IMG/VR virus record: IMGVR_UViG_3300027749_004991
Coordinates: 1-58,685 of that record
Source of the DNA: a virus
Length of the DNA: 58,685 nucleotides
Direction: 5' to 3' (one strand)
Below, one piece after another: positions 24,774-34,028 of the stretch; the first letter of the stretch is position 1, and each line of letters opens with the position of its first letter. The translations under genes were made by a program, and so were the position numbers. Under the pieces are notes generated by a model. The model was not told the origin of the DNA. It worked only from the letters and a program-made list of their open reading frames with translations, and did not search any database.

Positions 24774-25530
24774 GTTTTAACATTATATGCGGTTTATTTG
24801 TTTTATTCGGTCTCAATTCATAATCATAAAACCAAGTATTTTCGCCCTCTAGCTGAATTTGTTCCCAAAGAGGCTTTATATTAGTGTAATATAAAGCGAT
24901 TATACCTTGATCATTTGTCTTTGAAATTTTACACTCTTCTGCTAACTCTACTAAGTCAGTAAACGTCTTTTCATCTAAGATAGATGTATCATAAAGCATA
25001 ATTGTCGTTTGTGGAAAGTCTACACCAAAATTATATTTTTTAGATAGTTCAAAAAATAATGGATCTTCCTTTATAAACTGAAATTCTAAGTTATAATTAT
25101 AATCCGGGTAAGCATCTGAATGAGCTAAAAATTTTCCTTCTCGTCTAGCATTAACGATGGGCATTATTGAACTATAAACTTTCATTCCTGAATCAATATA
25201 AAATACATAATCCCACTGTTTAAAAAAAGTATTAAACAGATTTAGTTTATGGTATTGAAACTTTTTACAGCGCCAGTACTCTTCACGTGGCATTGAATTA
25301 AATTTTTCATTAAAATCATCTGTAAAAATAATATCAGGAAAATGCTTAATAGTAATGCTAGCTTGTTTTAATAAATTATGATTTAATTTATCTGAGTTTA
25401 CTAAATCGTCGCCTATTACAACACATATATCACCTACATACTCATAAGATAATATACTACTAAGTGTTTGTATTAAACGATCAAAAAAAGCATCATTTGT
25501 TACAAGAACTGTGCAAATAGTTTTATTCAT
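24766..25530 (-). CDS. Family 8-like glycosyltransferase
   Basis: A 254-residue protein. KFQYHKLNLFNTFFKQWDYV and FYIDSGMKVYSSI (about 93-125) resemble glycogenin-type enzymes, with D-S-G in place of the usual D-x-D. Residues near 200 (KTNDQGIIALYY) match the distal motif of that group. It overlaps the family 25-like gene. Family placement is tentative; glycosyltransferase identity is more secure than family. Confidence 0.6.
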   Translation of the reverse strand: MNKTICTVLVTNDAFFDRLIQTLSSILSYEYVGDICVVIGDDLVNSDKLNHNLLKQASITIKHFPDIIFTDDFNEKFNSMPREEYWRCKKFQYHKLNLFNTFFKQWDYVFYIDSGMKVYSSIMPIVNARREGKFLAHSDAYPDYNYNLEFQFIKEDPLFFELSKKYNFGVDFPQTTIMLYDTSILDEKTFTDLVELAEECKISKTNDQGIIALYYTNIKPLWEQIQLEGENTWFYDYELRPNKTNKPHIMLKRV

Positions 25531-25533
25531 AGA

Positions 25534-26160
25534 TTATTTCTCTTTAATATATAAAGCATCACCCCATGCTTGACTATCGATATCTAAAACGGTCTCAACT
25601 CTCTTAAAATTATACTTACCGAGAAAATAATCAAGGTCTTCAATAAGAGCGCAGTTTTTATACAGTTCATCTGTGTTAACTTCGGTTAAAATATACTGTA
25701 TATTTTCTAGTGTACTTGATGCACCTAAAAGAACAGTTAACTCAGCTCCCTGTACATCCATATTCAAGAAATTTAGAGCTGGGCTAGGTTGAAATTTATC
25801 AAGTGGCTCAACCTTTACAGTATCTTTATTTGTAAAAACGATACCTGGGTATATATGTGTATGTTTAAAGGGTTCTAAAATAGAATTTGATTGACCGTCT
25901 TGATTAGGTGTTCTATGAAGTGTAGCTTCACATGAAAACGGTCCAAGAGCTTTGTTGATACAAATAACCTTTTCATCGTGAGATGTTTTCTCTTTTAATT
26001 TTTTAAAACTATCCTTATCAGGTTCGAAAAATATAATACTATCTATCGAATTTATACTCTTATATGTATAATATTCTTCGCCATGATGTCCGCCAACATG
26101 AATAACACCAGTAATATTCATATTATACTTTTTAATAGCTGTATGTAAGTCTACCATCAT
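25534..26160 (-). CDS. FkbM-type methyltransferase
   Basis: About 208 residues from the ATG-ATG pair at 26160. FkbM landmarks: GVIHVGGHHGEEYYTY (motif I), IIFFEPDKDSFKKLKE, VEPLDKFQ and the distinctive LNMDVQGAELTVLLGA. FkbM enzymes O-methylate sugars or polyketides, and they are common in glycan clusters. An upstream in-frame TTG at 26184 is a less likely start. It is the second methyltransferase of the operon. Confidence 0.85.
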   Translation of the reverse strand: MMVDLHTAIKKYNMNITGVIHVGGHHGEEYYTYKSINSIDSIIFFEPDKDSFKKLKEKTSHDEKVICINKALGPFSCEATLHRTPNQDGQSNSILEPFKHTHIYPGIVFTNKDTVKVEPLDKFQPSPALNFLNMDVQGAELTVLLGASSTLENIQYILTEVNTDELYKNCALIEDLDYFLGKYNFKRVETVLDIDSQAWGDALYIKEK

Positions 26161-26198
26161 AATTATTAATTTATTTACAATCAATTTTTATATATCCA

Positions 26199-26969
26199 CT
26201 ACATCCACGATCCATGCCATAAATGACAGCAGTATGTTTCTGATGTTAAGTATTTACTAAAATCTGATCCTAAATCTCTACAGCTAGGACAATTAGGAAA
26301 CGGGTACAGGAACAGGTTAGGTAAAACAACAAAATTAGTAAATTTATCTTTGTTTTTGAAAATTTTACTTGTTATTAGTCCTTGACCAGTTGTATTTATG
26401 ATATCCATACCATCACCGTGTAACATTGGCGTTTCTAAAACTTGCATATCTAAGATTAGTTCATTTCTCGGACTACTACCCATGACACTATTTGATACGT
26501 TAGGTGTATTATCATACACTATACCTGCAAAAAAATCTAAATCCAACAGATCATCAAAAGATTTATTAAGAACAAAATCTGTATCACAGTATACACCACC
26601 ATATTCACATAATATGTGTAAACGTAGTAGGTCTGACTTTTGACCTACATTAGGTGTTTGGTTAAAAAGTTCTAGTTGTGTGAAATTAGTGAGCTGGTTA
26701 ACGTCTTCATCACGCCATAATTTATACACCCAGTCGGATGGAAGGGCATTTTTAACGCGGTGACAGTGCTCCACTTCTCTTTCAGGCATAAAGTTACCTA
26801 ACCATATTTGGTGTAATATTTTAGGTATTTTTTGCTCTTGAGGTTCTCTATTCTGAATTTCTATATACTTCTTTTCAAAGAACTCCCATTTATCAAAATC
26901 TGTTTTATATACATTATAATTACGACTAAATCTCATCGATTCATCAAAAGTAGGCCAATTAGTTTTCAT
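26199..26969 (-). CDS. Family 32-like glycosyltransferase (DXD sugar transferase)
   Basis: A 256-residue protein of the OCH1/capsular polysaccharide DXD group: KIPKILHQIWLG (about 47-58), LRLHILCEYGGVYCDTDFVL with the D-T-D metal site, a central GSSPRNELI, and a terminal HLWHGSWM. These transfer mannose, galactose or related sugars. It overlaps the upstream gene by four bases. The match is strong. Confidence 0.85.
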   Translation of the reverse strand: MKTNWPTFDESMRFSRNYNVYKTDFDKWEFFEKKYIEIQNREPQEQKIPKILHQIWLGNFMPEREVEHCHRVKNALPSDWVYKLWRDEDVNQLTNFTQLELFNQTPNVGQKSDLLRLHILCEYGGVYCDTDFVLNKSFDDLLDLDFFAGIVYDNTPNVSNSVMGSSPRNELILDMQVLETPMLHGDGMDIINTTGQGLITSKIFKNKDKFTNFVVLPNLFLYPFPNCPSCRDLGSDFSKYLTSETYCCHLWHGSWM

Positions 26970-27754
26970 AGAATTTCTTTTTCTGAGTCGTTAAGATATT
27001 TTTCATTAACATTGAGATGTGTTAAGTCCAAATTTAAGTATAGAGATGTAACAGATACATTAGAGGAAGATCTTATCAGATGTTTACACTTTGACAATAA
27101 AATTACGTCAGTAAGAACATTAAGACCTTTTATATAGCCAGATAGATCTTTAAAGTTATTATGAATACTTCTTGTACTATTACCACGTATTGCATTGATA
27201 TTATAAATTACTTTCTTACCGTATTGTTCCTTAATATAATTAACAGCATCAATGCAATCTGTTGCTAAGTAGATGTAATCATAACTATTCACTACTTTAT
27301 CTATTTCTTGTTTAAAAATATCTAAATCAACCGGTGCATGTTTATAAGTAGTGCCATACATACCTACTAAAAATTTATCTGTACGTCTTATATGTACACC
27401 TAATATTTTGTTTTCTTCAAATAACTTATAATTAGGTGATAGTTTTTCTTCTATAGAGTCATTTAGAACAAAATAATTTTTGTAGATGTAGTTCATTGTT
27501 GATCTAAAACTATTATCTTTTAGTAATATCAACTCTGTGTAATCTTGAACTACTTGAGCAGGTTCTTTCAAATCATGAATTTGTTTGAAATAATACTCCC
27601 ATACATTACTACCACGTGCCGAATCATAATATAGCGTTTCATCACCCCACATAACGAACCACTTTTCATTATTGTTTATACACTGTGATATATGACGCGC
27701 TGTATCATTTGAAACAGCAAAGAATCCTTTATCTGTACCTTTAATTACTTTCAT
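26966..27754 (-). CDS. Fucosyltransferase-like glycosyltransferase (GT-B, HxRRTD)
   Basis: A 262-residue protein with GVHIRRTDKFL (about 127-137), the GDP-fucose-binding H-x-R-x-x-D element of O-fucosyl/alpha-1,6-fucosyltransferase-type folds. YIYLATDCIDAVNYIKEQYG follows it, and a late LLSKCKHLIRSSSNVSV matches the C-terminal donor-binding region. It is adjacent to and one base overlapping a family 11-like fucosyltransferase, so GDP-fucose is a plausible donor for both. No GDP-fucose biosynthesis gene is seen in the window. Confidence 0.65.
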   Translation of the reverse strand: MKVIKGTDKGFFAVSNDTARHISQCINNNEKWFVMWGDETLYYDSARGSNVWEYYFKQIHDLKEPAQVVQDYTELILLKDNSFRSTMNYIYKNYFVLNDSIEEKLSPNYKLFEENKILGVHIRRTDKFLVGMYGTTYKHAPVDLDIFKQEIDKVVNSYDYIYLATDCIDAVNYIKEQYGKKVIYNINAIRGNSTRSIHNNFKDLSGYIKGLNVLTDVILLSKCKHLIRSSSNVSVTSLYLNLDLTHLNVNEKYLNDSEKEIL

Positions 27755-28554
27755 TATCTTAAATCTATGTATTTGTGATTAGGGCTTTGAATCAATAGAT
27801 CAACTCCATTATACGGGTCGATTCTATTATTACCTTTCGTAGGTATTGCATTAATGATGTTCTTACCTTCGCTGAATAGGCTAGCCCAGAAGCTAAATGA
27901 ACCAACACTTAAAACAGAATTGTTATGCGAGGCAAGAAAGCAGATTGTCTCTCTTTCATTACCAGTAAAAATTTGAGCGTTATACTTTTTAATTAAAGGT
28001 AGTATATATTCACTATCTGTTGGTGTATCAGTACAAATAGTAAGTTTGTTAAAATTAATCATATCTAGTGCCTTATGATAATACTCTACAGGTAAAAGAT
28101 CGGGGTGATTAGTTTCTCTCAAATCACCCAACCTTATGTGTATAGCTGCGTGATCAGAAGGTATATCATAATTAATAAAATTGTACCAGTCCTTAATTTG
28201 TTCTTTATACGGTAAGAAGTATTTTTTTCTCTGAAAGAATCCTTCGAGTATAATTCTTCTAGGGGTAGGGTCATTACAGACCACCTCTAAATCAACATCT
28301 GGATGCGCCCATTCGAGCGTTTCTGTGTAATTATAATTGCTACTTGTCCCTATTCTCTGTACTGGATTCTCGTAATATGCATAACCCGGTTGATTATAAT
28401 TTAATTCAAATCCATTCATAGAGAATTCTCTATGATTTTGATCTATTCCGAATAATTTAAATTTTAACCTTTCGGATATAATTCGCCCGATCATGTGCTG
28501 ACACAACTGGTTTCCGTGTCTAGATCCGGAAATATGATTAACAATAACACTCAT
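27754..28554 (-). CDS. Family 11-like fucosyltransferase
   Basis: A 266-residue protein. SGSRHGNQLCQHMIGRII at the N-terminus corresponds to the G-x-x-G-N-Q motif of family 11, AIHIRLGDL (about 137-145) is the H-x-R-x-G-D donor motif, LTICTDTPTD follows, and SVGSFSFWASLFS is the C-terminal signature. These enzymes attach fucose in alpha-1,2 linkage. An ACTAAATC box five bases before the ATG resembles the late octamer, so this part of the cluster may be switched on late. Confidence 0.75.
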   Translation of the reverse strand: MSVIVNHISGSRHGNQLCQHMIGRIISERLKFKLFGIDQNHREFSMNGFELNYNQPGYAYYENPVQRIGTSSNYNYTETLEWAHPDVDLEVVCNDPTPRRIILEGFFQRKKYFLPYKEQIKDWYNFINYDIPSDHAAIHIRLGDLRETNHPDLLPVEYYHKALDMINFNKLTICTDTPTDSEYILPLIKKYNAQIFTGNERETICFLASHNNSVLSVGSFSFWASLFSEGKNIINAIPTKGNNRIDPYNGVDLLIQSPNHKYIDLR

Positions 28555-28559
28555 AATAT

Positions 28560-28567
28560 GATTTAGT
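28560..28567 (-). promoter_or_regulatory. Candidate late-type promoter within glycosyltransferase cluster
   Basis: ACTAAATC on the minus strand, five bases (ATATT), ATG at 28554. One base off the ACTAAATA variant, and the only intergenic gap (40 bases) in this part of the cluster. Confidence 0.35.
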
Positions 28568-28594
28568 TTTTAAATATAATAATGCAATTACTAA

Positions 28595-29449
28595 TTACCA
28601 GTAACACCCTCCTTCTATATTCTTATAAAATTGAGGCGTCTCTTCTATAGAAGGATATACCCATGAATCATTATAAAAATACTTGCCGATATTAGAGTTA
28701 TTCCATCTTTCGCCTTTTATACCGAATAGAATTTGCAGTGGACCTCCTAGGTGAATACCTTTCTTTCCGTTCTTTTTAGCGTGCGCTACAAGTGGAAGCG
28801 ATGTAGCACCTGCACCTACAAGCAAAACATCATACTGTATATTATCCATCTGCCTTTTTAAATCTGCTACCATCTCTAACCAACTAGCATACTCACTAGG
28901 TGTATCTATACCTGGTGAGTGCTGATGTTTTATTGTTATAAGTTCAAAATCTGGTAGAATGCGCTTATCGTCCCATATCTTATCACGTTTAGTATACTGC
29001 GACTTTATTGTCTCGATAAAAGGCGAAATAACTAATACACATTTACCCTTTAAATGCTCCGTCCATGGTGAACCTGAATAAAAAGGCTCTAAGCTTTGAA
29101 GGTCAATTAGTACACTTTTATTATTATAGCTTTTAATTATATTATATTCAAAATCTCTATTAAAAGACGACCACAACGGTAACGAGTCTATGTAAGGCAG
29201 ACTGTTAGAGATTTCTTTAATAAAGTCTACTCTAGATTTTTCTGTCTGCGGAAAAACTCCTGCATTTTCATATATCTCTTTCTCTACCACTGACCACCAC
29301 TTAACTGGTAATCCCTTAGATGTATATTCATAATAATTACTGATACACATTAATTCACAATTTCCAATCTTCCCACAGGCGAATGGAGCATCAGTTTTAA
29401 ATTGTTCATTTAAATAAAAACTACCATCAACGAAATTTATGTTACTCAT
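28595..29449 (-). CDS. GT-D-like glycosyltransferase (DUF1792-like)
   Basis: A 284-residue protein. The C-terminal half contains DVLLVGAGATSLPLVAHAKK, KKGIHLGGPLQILFGIKGER and W. This pattern is seen in GT-D-type proteins of bacterial glycan clusters and environmental viruses. The N-terminal half has GKIGNCELMC, matching the D/E-containing donor-site region of that fold. Fold-level assignment is moderate and the sugar is unknown. Confidence 0.55.
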   Translation of the reverse strand: MSNINFVDGSFYLNEQFKTDAPFACGKIGNCELMCISNYYEYTSKGLPVKWWSVVEKEIYENAGVFPQTEKSRVDFIKEISNSLPYIDSLPLWSSFNRDFEYNIIKSYNNKSVLIDLQSLEPFYSGSPWTEHLKGKCVLVISPFIETIKSQYTKRDKIWDDKRILPDFELITIKHQHSPGIDTPSEYASWLEMVADLKRQMDNIQYDVLLVGAGATSLPLVAHAKKNGKKGIHLGGPLQILFGIKGERWNNSNIGKYFYNDSWVYPSIEETPQFYKNIEGGCYW

Positions 29450-29454
29450 AATTA

Positions 29455-30300
29455 TTAAGCTTGTAAAATTTGTAATATACGAGTTGACATACCGTTCATA
29501 GTAAAATATTTGTTATACACACGTTTACCATTTTGAAGCATTTCTTCATATTGTTGATCGGTTATACTTTCTAAAATAGTCTTTAGCTTGTCAATGTTAT
29601 CTATATGCAGAGTAACACAAAAACTATTCCAATCAATTACATCATTAAATGGAAACCATTCTTTATCGTAAATAACTACAGGTACAGTGTTTAACTGTAA
29701 CACTTCATATAATCTAAAACTCTGCGCCCCGTAACCTCTAGGACATAGAGAAAATTTTGAACGTTTAGTTATATCTATAAAAGTATTAAAGCTATCTTCG
29801 CTAACTGTACTCGTCCAGTTCTTGCCCAAAATTAAGAAAGAACTATCATTTGAGTATCGGTTATATATTTCGGTTCTGATACTATGTGTAATAGAACCTA
29901 CAAATGAACAGAATATATCTTTTTGTACGAGTTGTGTTTTTTGCTCATCAATTGGAGAACATATTAACGGTATAGGTATACCGTTTCCATTACCACCAGC
30001 TTCAAAACTTAAAGTACCTATCGGTAATTGCTCTTTTACCGCATCATCATGTTGCGATACAGTAAAATATTTGCCTACAGGAAGTGAGTCTAAGTAAGGT
30101 TGAACTAAATTAACATTTTTATTTGTAATATACACATTAGTCCAAAAGATAGGTATTAGAGTGTATCCTGTCTTATCAAATTCATTTTTATGCTCCTTAT
30201 AAAAACTATAAAAATGTTCTTCCAGATAATTACCTGTATGGTATGGTGGATATACTGGATAATCTGCTGGTGGTCTTAGATTTTTAAAATCAATGATCAT
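29455..30300 (-). CDS. Exostosin-family glycosyltransferase (family 47-like)
   Basis: A 281-residue protein with a GT-B C-terminal half. IFCSFVGSITHSIRTEIYNR (about 130-149) opens the donor domain, KFSLCPRGYGAQSFRLYEVL is the classic exostosin signature, and TVPVVIYDKEWFPFNDVIDW follows. Family members build glucuronic or xylose-containing glycans in eukaryotes and varied capsular glycans in bacteria and viruses. It overlaps the upstream gene by four bases. Confidence 0.8.
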   Translation of the reverse strand: MIIDFKNLRPPADYPVYPPYHTGNYLEEHFYSFYKEHKNEFDKTGYTLIPIFWTNVYITNKNVNLVQPYLDSLPVGKYFTVSQHDDAVKEQLPIGTLSFEAGGNGNGIPIPLICSPIDEQKTQLVQKDIFCSFVGSITHSIRTEIYNRYSNDSSFLILGKNWTSTVSEDSFNTFIDITKRSKFSLCPRGYGAQSFRLYEVLQLNTVPVVIYDKEWFPFNDVIDWNSFCVTLHIDNIDKLKTILESITDQQYEEMLQNGKRVYNKYFTMNGMSTRILQILQA

Positions 30301-30989
30301 GAGAGCTTATTACGTACAATATTAAGTAATTTTAGTTTATTGTCAATACCAGCTGTCCAGTTAGCATGGTGAATAACTATATCTTCTGGCACATCAAAAT
30401 CAGGTGCATCAGGTGTCCAGCTTCCTCTATATGGGTCTGGTCCAGTTGTTGGTATTGCAGCAATATGACCATACGTCCAGTATTTTGCAGGTAAAAAAGC
30501 CCAATCTATAGCTATTGCTGGATAACGTGCAGAGTTAGTTAGTAGGTGGTTTGCAAGCACTTGCTCTTGACTAAAGGAATCTAAATTACCTAGCACAGTC
30601 TTAAAGAAGGATCGAATTTTTTGTGTATTTTTAACAGCGAAAAACCCTGTGTTAACACCGCCAAATACATCGTTTTGAAATATAGCTTCTTTATTAGCTA
30701 AGCCGCTAATAATATCATCGTAAAAATCACCGAAAAATTGAATATCAGGATCTATAAACATAAAGATCTCTTCATCTGAACATTGATTAATACCTTCAAT
30801 AAAGCAATTAACTTTATCACGCATTGTATCATGCCAACCATCTGTTTCAAAACTAGCTGTTTTACATTTTTGAGGTCTATGTAAGATAGTTAATTCTATT
30901 TCTTCACGATATGGAAACGTCGGTATGAAATAATCTGTTAAAAACTTTTTATGTGAATCTGTAAATAATGTATAAGCTTTAATTTTCAT
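30297..30989 (-). CDS. Nucleotide-sugar transferase, GT-A type
   Basis: A 230-residue protein. EIFMFIDPDIQFFGDFYDDI (about 73-92) has the D-x-D metal motif, and GGVNTGFFAVKNTQKIRSFF later resembles the nucleotide-diphospho-sugar transferase group (family 77-like). IVIHHANWTAG at the end supplies the C-terminal His found in that group. It overlaps both neighbours by four bases, which indicates tight translational coupling. Confidence 0.7.
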   Translation of the reverse strand: MKIKAYTLFTDSHKKFLTDYFIPTFPYREEIELTILHRPQKCKTASFETDGWHDTMRDKVNCFIEGINQCSDEEIFMFIDPDIQFFGDFYDDIISGLANKEAIFQNDVFGGVNTGFFAVKNTQKIRSFFKTVLGNLDSFSQEQVLANHLLTNSARYPAIAIDWAFLPAKYWTYGHIAAIPTTGPDPYRGSWTPDAPDFDVPEDIVIHHANWTAGIDNKLKLLNIVRNKLS

Positions 30990-32401
30990 TTTAGATTAAA
31001 TTGTTTATGTTGTCGTTCTATGAACGTCTGTTTATCTATACCTTCGTATGTTTCGTTTTGTATATACGTTTCATCCATTTCACTGTTTAATACTGAATGA
31101 TGTTCGTGTTTAATAATAACTTGATCAAAATACTTTTGTCTGTTTAACAAGTTACCAACCATTGTAAATTCCATATCACACCATAACGATTTGTACTCAG
31201 GATGATAAATGTACCCAAACCTATTATAATATGATCTACCTAGAATGCAAAGAGTGTTAAGTCTATTTTGTTGGACACCGTCATTAAACCATACAATACC
31301 ATCGAAATCTGGAAAAGTATCACACATCGACTTTATTATAATATCGTCATACCCACGTACAACAGGAACCATATCATCCGACGCTAGCAATAATATCTGA
31401 AAATCTTGTTTATTTACGTTTGAGTTTATTGCTTCTATCTTAGTTCTACTATTACCATATTCTACTTCTAGGTTTTGATAACCTTTGAACTTTTCGCGAA
31501 CTTGAGTATTGTTCATAGTGACATCATCAACATCACAAGTTACAAAGAACTTTACTTTACGTTTACCTGATAGTAAATAGTAGTATTTGTCTAATGTGTT
31601 AAAAAATTTATCAGGTCTACCTCTCGTTGGGAATTTAATTAAGAATGTTGGTTCTTCATAGATAAATTTGTTGGATACTTTTACATCTTTATACTGCTGT
31701 TTAAGTTGTAAAAATGAATTATACTTTTGATCGTATGCATGAACAAACGCAGCATTATTATGTGTACCTCCAAAATCTATCCCAGTATCTTCTTTCGTAC
31801 TATCGAATTTGTTTTTATACCAACTCATTCCTTCAAGATGAATGTAATACTTACCGCTTAAGTCTACGTTACCTATTTTCAGACCAGCTTGTTTGACATC
31901 TGCTAAGAATGTAGAACCGATATCATATATCTTATCGGTCTTAAAGCTTTCTAACATTCTCTCTTTATCAAAGAAAATAATTCCATGCTGCTTTATCTTT
32001 TCAACATCTATAAAGCAATGCCACGGGTTAACTCTATTATAGATATGTTTACCTCCCCGATCACCTTCGACCTTACCCATTAAGGTCAGTCCCGTATCTT
32101 TGAATTGCTGAAAAACATCACTATGATCTCGCAAGAAAATAACATCAGTATCAACAAGAAGTGCATATTTTGTTTTGCATAACTCAAGTGCTTTATTCAC
32201 ACCATCACCATGACTTATACCTGGTAAAGATACATACGGAATCTTATGATCATATAATAGATTTTTTGTATCACTATTAGTTGAGTTTTCACAAACAACT
32301 AACCTTTGTGTTTTATTGTGAACATGCATCCACGACTTTAACATTGTTAATGTTATGTCTGGGGTATTGTATGAGCAAGTAATTAATGTTAGATCTTCCA
32401 T
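30986..32401 (-). CDS. Tandem two-domain family 2-like glycosyltransferase
   Basis: A 471-residue protein with two GT-A-like halves. The first begins LTLITCSYNTPDITLTML and has ALLVDTDVIFL with D-T-D (about 92). The second begins FLIKFPTRGRPDKFFNTLDK near residue 252 and has LLLASDDMVPV (S-D-D). Each could be an active site, so the protein might add two sugars or alternate linkages, as in bifunctional polysaccharide synthases. It is the largest gene in the cluster and overlaps its upstream neighbour by 13 bases. Confidence 0.75.
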   Translation of the reverse strand: MEDLTLITCSYNTPDITLTMLKSWMHVHNKTQRLVVCENSTNSDTKNLLYDHKIPYVSLPGISHGDGVNKALELCKTKYALLVDTDVIFLRDHSDVFQQFKDTGLTLMGKVEGDRGGKHIYNRVNPWHCFIDVEKIKQHGIIFFDKERMLESFKTDKIYDIGSTFLADVKQAGLKIGNVDLSGKYYIHLEGMSWYKNKFDSTKEDTGIDFGGTHNNAAFVHAYDQKYNSFLQLKQQYKDVKVSNKFIYEEPTFLIKFPTRGRPDKFFNTLDKYYYLLSGKRKVKFFVTCDVDDVTMNNTQVREKFKGYQNLEVEYGNSRTKIEAINSNVNKQDFQILLLASDDMVPVVRGYDDIIIKSMCDTFPDFDGIVWFNDGVQQNRLNTLCILGRSYYNRFGYIYHPEYKSLWCDMEFTMVGNLLNRQKYFDQVIIKHEHHSVLNSEMDETYIQNETYEGIDKQTFIERQHKQFNLK

Positions 32402-33225
32402 TTTTGTTTAATGTGTTTGAGATTAGTAATTACATCTTCCTTTGAAGTGTGTGGTGTCATGTTTGGGTATACACCATGAATATTTTTATACAACTCTCTA
32501 CCAGTAGTGATATTAGCTAGCCATTGTTGTTTATTTTGAGATGTAGAACTATTTTTAATAGCATCTTCCTGTACATGAATATAATCTACACTGTTAGCAA
32601 TATCTGCAAACCACCAAAACGGTGGATGCCCTTTTTCGAGAATGATTCTATATGTATGCTCAACATGCTCCCAAGCATTTATAAAATCCTCATTGTTCAA
32701 TCCAACAGTGCTGAGTATCTTTTTTGTAAAGAAGCTAAATAAACCTGCGCAGTGTTCATATAGGTCGATAACAACAGTATCGTAATCAATAGTCAACTTA
32801 GGTGCTGGTGTTGAAATATTCGATAATTGATCTCTGTTATGTAAGTCAAAATTTTGTATTAATTGTTTACGGTTAAACGGAGAACCCGGACCAAAATTAA
32901 AGTGCTGTATACCGCTTACTTTACTAGCTTGAATATACTTATCAAACACAGCGTCATCGAGGATAACTACATCATCTTCAATAATAAAAATGTAATCACA
33001 CCCTTTATCAAGTAGGCATTGCATAGCTTTATTCTTTGACTTACCAACACCTAGATTAGTTTCATTATGTTGGATATAATAGTTATATCCTTCACATTCA
33101 ATCGGATCTCCATCGTTAATAATAACTAGTTCAGCCCAGTTACAACCTTTAATACTATCTAATAAAGCTCTAAGATAATCAGGTCTATTGTAAGTAACAA
33201 TACCTATTCCGACTTTTTCTTCCAT
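32389..33225 (-). CDS. Family 2 glycosyltransferase, first gene of the cluster
   Basis: A 278-residue GT-A enzyme: VGIGIVTYNRPDYLRALLDS at the N-terminus, ELVIINDGDP (donor binding), GVGKSKNKAMQCLLDKGCDY, and IFIIEDDVVIL with the E-D-D metal site. GLNNEDFINAWEHVEHTYRI supplies the acceptor-side acid. It opens the 10.4-kb block of 13 co-directional glycan genes. No strong promoter of either class is evident just upstream. Confidence 0.85.
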   Translation of the reverse strand: MEEKVGIGIVTYNRPDYLRALLDSIKGCNWAELVIINDGDPIECEGYNYYIQHNETNLGVGKSKNKAMQCLLDKGCDYIFIIEDDVVILDDAVFDKYIQASKVSGIQHFNFGPGSPFNRKQLIQNFDLHNRDQLSNISTPAPKLTIDYDTVVIDLYEHCAGLFSFFTKKILSTVGLNNEDFINAWEHVEHTYRIILEKGHPPFWWFADIANSVDYIHVQEDAIKNSSTSQNKQQWLANITTGRELYKNIHGVYPNMTPHTSKEDVITNLKHIKQKWKI

Positions 33226-33259
33226 ATACTCTAATTTATTTACAACCTACTGAAAAAAC

Positions 33260-33994
33260 TCAACTACCAAGACCGAACTTTTTCCAAAGTTCCTTTTCTT
33301 TTTCTTCTTGGTCGAGAGCTGCTTTTTGATACTTGACAAGAGCTTCAAGTTCGTCTAGTTTCTCAGGATTGAAGATAGAGTGCTCGTCTCCATATAGATC
33401 ACCGCTTGGGTCAATGTACTCTGAAATAGTATCAATACGTTGTTTTATACTTGTTGGTAGTTTGATTACTCCCGGCGAATCATCCTTAGGGAAGAAAATA
33501 TCTGCATCATAATTTTGAGTATATTGCTCAAATAAAGCATTAAAAATATTGTCAACTTCGACAATATAAGTTGGATCTGTATCACGCATACCGTCATTCT
33601 CAATAGTAATAGACTTATCGTAATTCAGCAAGAATATAATGTCAATGTGTCTCAATGATTCTTTGACAATCTTAATACACTTATCAACAAACTCTTTGTC
33701 AAATCCCTCTATAGATTTGCTATGTGCCCAAAGAGTATACGCGAGATTGTCAAGCGGACACCGGTCGAAAATTATATTGTCCTTTTTCGATGTTTTTTGT
33801 AGCTGGTCAACCATAAAATTCAACACTTCCCACTGAGTCTCAGTTGAGGTTTTAGAAGAGTGTTGGAGGTTCTTTTCCGTAAGAACATCTCTGTATGTCT
33901 TTTCGGGTGTAGTATATTTCAACCACACTGCTAAAAAATTCTTTACTAGAGTAGACTTCCCAGTATTAGATGTACCTGATATTGCGATTCGCAT
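33260..33994 (-). CDS. P-loop nucleotide kinase-like ATPase, paralogue of 6544 gene
   Basis: A 244-residue protein: Walker A GTSNTGKST at residues 7-15 and NIIFDRCPLDNLAYTLWAHS near 75, the same DRCxLD signature as the 6544 kinase. An acidic and coiled-coil tail (DELEALVKYQKAALDQEEKE) extends the C-terminus. Likely a nucleotide or nucleoside kinase of the AAA_28/thymidylate-kinase-like group; the substrate is unknown. A good sigma70-like promoter sits at the start. Confidence 0.7.
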   Translation of the reverse strand: MRIAISGTSNTGKSTLVKNFLAVWLKYTTPEKTYRDVLTEKNLQHSSKTSTETQWEVLNFMVDQLQKTSKKDNIIFDRCPLDNLAYTLWAHSKSIEGFDKEFVDKCIKIVKESLRHIDIIFLLNYDKSITIENDGMRDTDPTYIVEVDNIFNALFEQYTQNYDADIFFPKDDSPGVIKLPTSIKQRIDTISEYIDPSGDLYGDEHSIFNPEKLDELEALVKYQKAALDQEEKEKELWKKFGLGS

Positions 33995-34000
33995 ATCTAA

Positions 34001-34028
34001 TATATAGACTAGGTTATAGATTTTTCAA
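34001..34028 (-). promoter_or_regulatory. Sigma70-like promoter for 33994 kinase
   Basis: Minus strand: TTGAAA (34028-34023), 16-base spacer, TATATA (34006-34001), six bases, ATG at 33994. Confidence 0.55.

Noticed and set aside
22858-33225. Glycan cluster as a bacterial or prophage-derived island
   Set aside because: The genes have the same compact overlaps and AT-rich composition as the rest of the phage, with no flanking repeats or mobility genes. Old acquisition is possible but no boundary is visible.
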